Assembly: GCA_947169155.1 (NCBI GenBank)
Contig: CAMVON010000007.1
Coordinates: forward strand, 47,057-111,056
DNA length: 64,000 bases
From: an uncultured Clostridiaceae bacterium
GTDB taxonomy: Bacteria; Bacillota; Clostridia; TANB77; CAG-465
Reading direction: 5' to 3'
The notes below the pieces were generated by a model. The model saw only the letters and a program-made list of their open reading frames with translations, ran no database searches and was not told where the DNA came from. Position numbers and translations under genes: made by a program. The first letter of the stretch is position 1. Every line of letters begins with the position of its first letter. This document shows, one piece after another, positions 61,305 through 64,000 of the stretch.

Positions 61305-63362
61305 CTACCCCACTATATTGTTTATCTGTTCACCATATTTTTCATATAATGCTCTTTTTATTTTTAGATTTTCTGCTTTTTCTAATTTTGGATCATCTTG
61401 CATTATTTCTTTTACTGCTTCTTGAGTTTGCTCTAATACAAGGTTATCTGTTAGAAGATTTGCAAGTTTAAATTCAGGCATTCCAGATTGTCTTATTCCA
61501 AAGAAATCTCCTGGTCCTCTTAATTCTAAGTCTTTTTGAGCTATTTCAAAGCCATCATTACTTTTTCTCATTACATCTAGACGTTGTCTTGCAATAGCAG
61601 ATTTGTTATTACTTTTTAAAATACAATATGAAGCTGCACTACCTCTTCCTACTCTTCCTCTAAGTTGATGAAGAGCTGCTAAGCCAAACCTATCTGCATT
61701 TTCAATAATCATTAGAGTTGCATTTGGAACACTTATTCCAACTTCAATTACTGTAGTTGAAATTAGTATGTTAATTTTGTTATCTTTAAAGTCGTGCATG
61801 ATTTGATCTTTTTCTTTATTTTTCATTTTTCCATGTAAAATTGCAACATTATATTCACTAAATTCTTTTTTATATTCTTCATATAATTTTTCTACTGAAT
61901 TAAGGTCTAAATCTTCATTTTCTTCGACTAAAGGACATACAACATATGTCTGTCTTCCTTCGTTTATTTGCTTTCTTAAAAAGCCATATAGTCGCTCATT
62001 ATATGAATCATTTACTACATATGTCTCAACTGGTTTTCTTCCAGGTGGTAATTCATCTATTATAGATAAATCTAAATCTCCATATAATATAATCGCAAGT
62101 GTTCTAGGAATTGGAGTAGCAGTCATGACAATAGTGTCAACAACATTTCCTTTAGCAGAAAGTTTCATTCTTTGTTTTACACCAAATCTATGTTGTTCAT
62201 CTGTAACAACTAGTCCTAAATTGTTAAATTCGATATTATCTTCTATTACTGAATGTGTACCAATTAAGATATTAATTTGTCCAGATTTAAGTCTTTCAAT
62301 TATCTTTTCTTTTTGTTTTTTAGTTGTACTTGATGTAATTATTTCAGTTACTAGTCCTAGTTTAGAAAAATAATCACTTAACTCTATATAGTGTTGATTT
62401 GCAAGAATAGTTGTTGGAGCCATAAGACATGCTTGATATCCATTTTTTACTGCTAAATACATCGCAATTGCAGCTACCATTGTTTTACCAGATCCAACAT
62501 CTCCTTGTACAAGTCTATTCATTACTACATTAGATGACATATCATTTTTTATTTGAGATACTACTTTCTTTTGAGCATTAGTTAGCTCAAATGGTATAAG
62601 TTTTAAAAATTCACTTTCATCTAAATCTGTATATGTATTAGTATTTGTATTTTGAATTGTTTTATTTTTCATATTAAGTAGTGCAAGTTGAAATAAAAAC
62701 AACTCTTCAAATATTACTCTATTTCTAGATAGATTTATCATATTATAGTCTTTTGGGAAGTGGATGTTTCTGGCTGCATAATTTACTTCAGCTAAATTAT
62801 ATTTTCTTCTAAATTCCTCACTAAATATGTCTTCTAACATTACTCCACTATCCATTAATGTATTTACTAGTTTAAATAGATAATTTTGCGTAATTCCTGC
62901 AGTAAGACTATATATTGGATATAATCCTTGTATTTTAGATAGCTCTGATACATTATATATACTACAAGAATCTAGTTGTGCCCTAGAGCCTGTAACATTT
63001 GAAACTTTACCATAGAATAGATATGTTTGACCTTCTTTTATTCTATCTTTAATATATACTTGGTTAAACCATGTTAACATAGCTATTGCGCCACTATCGT
63101 CTGTTACTACAGTAGATAGTATTTTCTTTCCTTTTGCTCTTACGACAGTTACAGGTTTTACTAAAGTTCCAAAAAATAATACAGATTTATCTTTTTCAAA
63201 CTCATCTATTGGTGTTATCTTAGTTCTATCTTCATATACTCTTGGATAATACTCAAGTAAATCTTTTACTGTGTATATATTTAATTTATTTAAAAGTTCA
63301 TACATTTTTGGGCCAACACCTTTTAAATATTGAACGCTAGTATCTAACTTTATATTTTCCAT
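61305..63362 (-). CDS. recG: ATP-dependent DNA helicase RecG
   Basis: 685 residues from ATG at 63362, set by GGTGAT; the in-frame TTG at 63377 has no site. N-terminal wedge (VQYLKGVGPKMYELLNKLNI), OB-like part, then motor motifs RLVQGDVGSGKTMVA (Walker A), VVTDEQHRFGVKQR (DEQH) and TATPIPRTLA. It remodels stalled replication forks and Holliday junctions. Confidence 0.96.
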   Translation of the reverse strand: MENIKLDTSVQYLKGVGPKMYELLNKLNIYTVKDLLEYYPRVYEDRTKITPIDEFEKDKSVLFFGTLVKPVTVVRAKGKKILSTVVTDDSGAIAMLTWFNQVYIKDRIKEGQTYLFYGKVSNVTGSRAQLDSCSIYNVSELSKIQGLYPIYSLTAGITQNYLFKLVNTLMDSGVMLEDIFSEEFRRKYNLAEVNYAARNIHFPKDYNMINLSRNRVIFEELFLFQLALLNMKNKTIQNTNTNTYTDLDESEFLKLIPFELTNAQKKVVSQIKNDMSSNVVMNRLVQGDVGSGKTMVAAIAMYLAVKNGYQACLMAPTTILANQHYIELSDYFSKLGLVTEIITSSTTKKQKEKIIERLKSGQINILIGTHSVIEDNIEFNNLGLVVTDEQHRFGVKQRMKLSAKGNVVDTIVMTATPIPRTLAIILYGDLDLSIIDELPPGRKPVETYVVNDSYNERLYGFLRKQINEGRQTYVVCPLVEENEDLDLNSVEKLYEEYKKEFSEYNVAILHGKMKNKEKDQIMHDFKDNKINILISTTVIEVGISVPNATLMIIENADRFGLAALHQLRGRVGRGSAASYCILKSNNKSAIARQRLDVMRKSNDGFEIAQKDLELRGPGDFFGIRQSGMPEFKLANLLTDNLVLEQTQEAVKEIMQDDPKLEKAENLKIKRALYEKYGEQINNIVG

Positions 63363-63438
63363 TTTATCACCATACAAGAATTATATAATAAAACAAACGT
63401 TTATTCAAGAATAAATTAAAAAAAGTGAGTAGATAATA

Positions 63439-63801
63439 CTACTCAACTTCTTTAACCCATAGTCCATGTTTATTGCAATATGCATAAATTTTACTTCCTT
63501 GTACGTATGGAAATCTTGCACTTGCTTCTTGTTCTGGATATAGTTCTACTTTTATTTTTTCTGTATCTGTTACAAGCTCTAGCCATTCAATGTAATGATC
63601 TTTTTCCATCACATGATTTACTGTAACAAATATTTCGTCTTCAACTTTTTCATAATTTGGAACATGCTTCTCTACTGCAGCATCTGTAGAATTAGGTATA
63701 ACGTCTACCATTTCTTGTCCACAGCACATAACAGGTTCATCATTTGTTACCTCAACTACTCTTCCGCATATAAGACATTTTTTTAGTTTTAACTCTGCCA
63801 T
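63439..63801 (-). CDS. Desulfoferrodoxin-type superoxide reductase
   Basis: 120 residues. The N-terminal desulforedoxin-like centre has C9, C12, C26 and C27; the superoxide-reducing iron site has H46 in EKHVP, H63 and H69 in VNHVMEKDHY, C109 and H112 in YCNKHGLW. All ligands are present. It reduces superoxide to hydrogen peroxide without making oxygen, a defence of anaerobes. It is a single gene with its own promoter. Confidence 0.95.
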   Translation of the reverse strand: MAELKLKKCLICGRVVEVTNDEPVMCCGQEMVDVIPNSTDAAVEKHVPNYEKVEDEIFVTVNHVMEKDHYIEWLELVTDTEKIKVELYPEQEASARFPYVQGSKIYAYCNKHGLWVKEVE

Positions 63802-63827
63802 ATTACTACCTCCATATATATACTTTG

Positions 63828-63856
63828 ATTATACTAAATAATATTTATATTATCAA
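63828..63856 (-). promoter_or_regulatory. Sigma-A promoter of the superoxide reductase gene
   Basis: On the minus strand: TTGATA (63851-63856), 17-base spacer, TATAAT (63828-63833). Confidence 0.8.
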
Positions 63857-63866
63857 CAAAATAAGT

Positions 63867-63896
63867 AAAAAAGATAGCACATATTATTGTGCTATC
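63867..63896 (-). terminator. Terminator of the gene at the right edge
   Basis: Perfect 9-bp stem (63873-63881 with 63888-63896), 6-base loop, U6 tail on the minus strand. Confidence 0.9.
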
Positions 63897-63903
63897 TCAT
63901 TTT

Positions 63904-64000
63904 TTATTTGTTAAGAGCTTTTTTTGTTTCTCTTACTATTACTACTGTAGTTCCTAGAGCTATTGTTAAATACATCCATACATTCATATCTGAAGTGTCT
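63904..64000 (-). CDS. C-terminal end of a probable LPXTG surface protein, 5' part outside window
   Basis: 31 codons and the stop are visible. They read DTSDMNVWMYLTIALGTTVV followed by a charged tail (RETKKALNK). A hydrophobic helix starting just after DTSDM and ending in basic residues is the usual anchor that follows an LPxTG motif (LPxTGDTS...). The motif itself would lie just beyond the edge. It would be a substrate for the sortase at 57654-58301 (inference). Confidence 0.55.
   Translation of the reverse strand, partial: DTSDMNVWMYLTIALGTTVVIVRETKKALNK

Noticed and set aside
1..64000. tRNA genes, CRISPR arrays, insertion sequences, prophage
   Set aside because: No T-arm-like sequences outside coding regions, no regularly spaced repeats, no transposase or phage structural motifs were seen.

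Overview
The window is AT-rich, gene-dense chromosome of a Gram-positive, spore-forming, anaerobic clostridium-like bacterium. Evidence for this: sporulation genes (yabP, yabQ, both dipicolinate synthase subunits, a SpoIIIE/FtsK translocase, a PdaA-type deacetylase), a superoxide reductase instead of aerobic defences, a sortase, a C-terminal tail that looks like an LPXTG anchor, a dockerin protein, Shine-Dalgarno sites of the AGGAGG/GGTGA type, many sigma-A promoters and U-tailed terminators. UGA is a normal stop. No tRNA, rRNA, CRISPR array, insertion sequence or prophage was seen. Most genes are on the minus strand, in short operons closed by hairpins that often overlap the stop codon.

Layout. 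0-10 kb: prpC (cut by the edge), rlmN, a MazG-like gene, fmt, def, a large DNA translocase, rsmD, a tRNA-editing protein and pyrimidine-nucleoside phosphorylase. 10-15 kb: an asparagine synthetase relative with a broken glutaminase domain, a VanW protein and yabP-yabQ-divIC. 15-25 kb: uvrB, a MYG1-family gene, HU, two acetyltransferases, folD, dpaA, a long coiled-coil protein, xth and rnhB. 25-34 kb: a ClpP-like gene with a frameshifted start, rsmI, a tRNA methyltransferase, two RluA-type pseudouridine synthases, three small unknown genes, an EF-hand/EcsC-like protein, a HAD phosphatase, prfB and rpmF. 34-47 kb: argS behind a structured leader, an RNHCP protein, a uracil permease fused to uracil phosphoribosyltransferase behind a small ORF and terminator, mgtC, a uridine-kinase-like protein, rho, rimO, dpaB and lexA with two operators. 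47-64 kb: phosphofructokinase, an epimerase fused to an AlkD-like glycosylase, pdaA, a leucine-rich-repeat/dockerin protein, lepA, mtnN, apt, ppaC, der, a sortase cluster, a GT4 glycosyltransferase, an HD hydrolase, recG, superoxide reductase and a clipped surface-protein gene.

The most unusual items are two gene fusions. One joins a uracil permease to uracil phosphoribosyltransferase (37021-38997) and has a leader containing a promoter, a 46-codon ORF and a terminator that captures the ORF's stop codon. The other joins ribulose-phosphate 3-epimerase to an AlkD-type DNA glycosylase (47925-49283). Salvage is a theme: uracil uptake and phosphoribosylation, a uridine-kinase-like enzyme, pyrimidine-nucleoside phosphorylase, adenine phosphoribosyltransferase, MTA/SAH nucleosidase and pyrophosphatase are all present. 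Ribosome upkeep is another: rlmN, rsmD, rsmI, rimO, pseudouridine synthases, def, fmt, prfB, lepA, der and rpmF.
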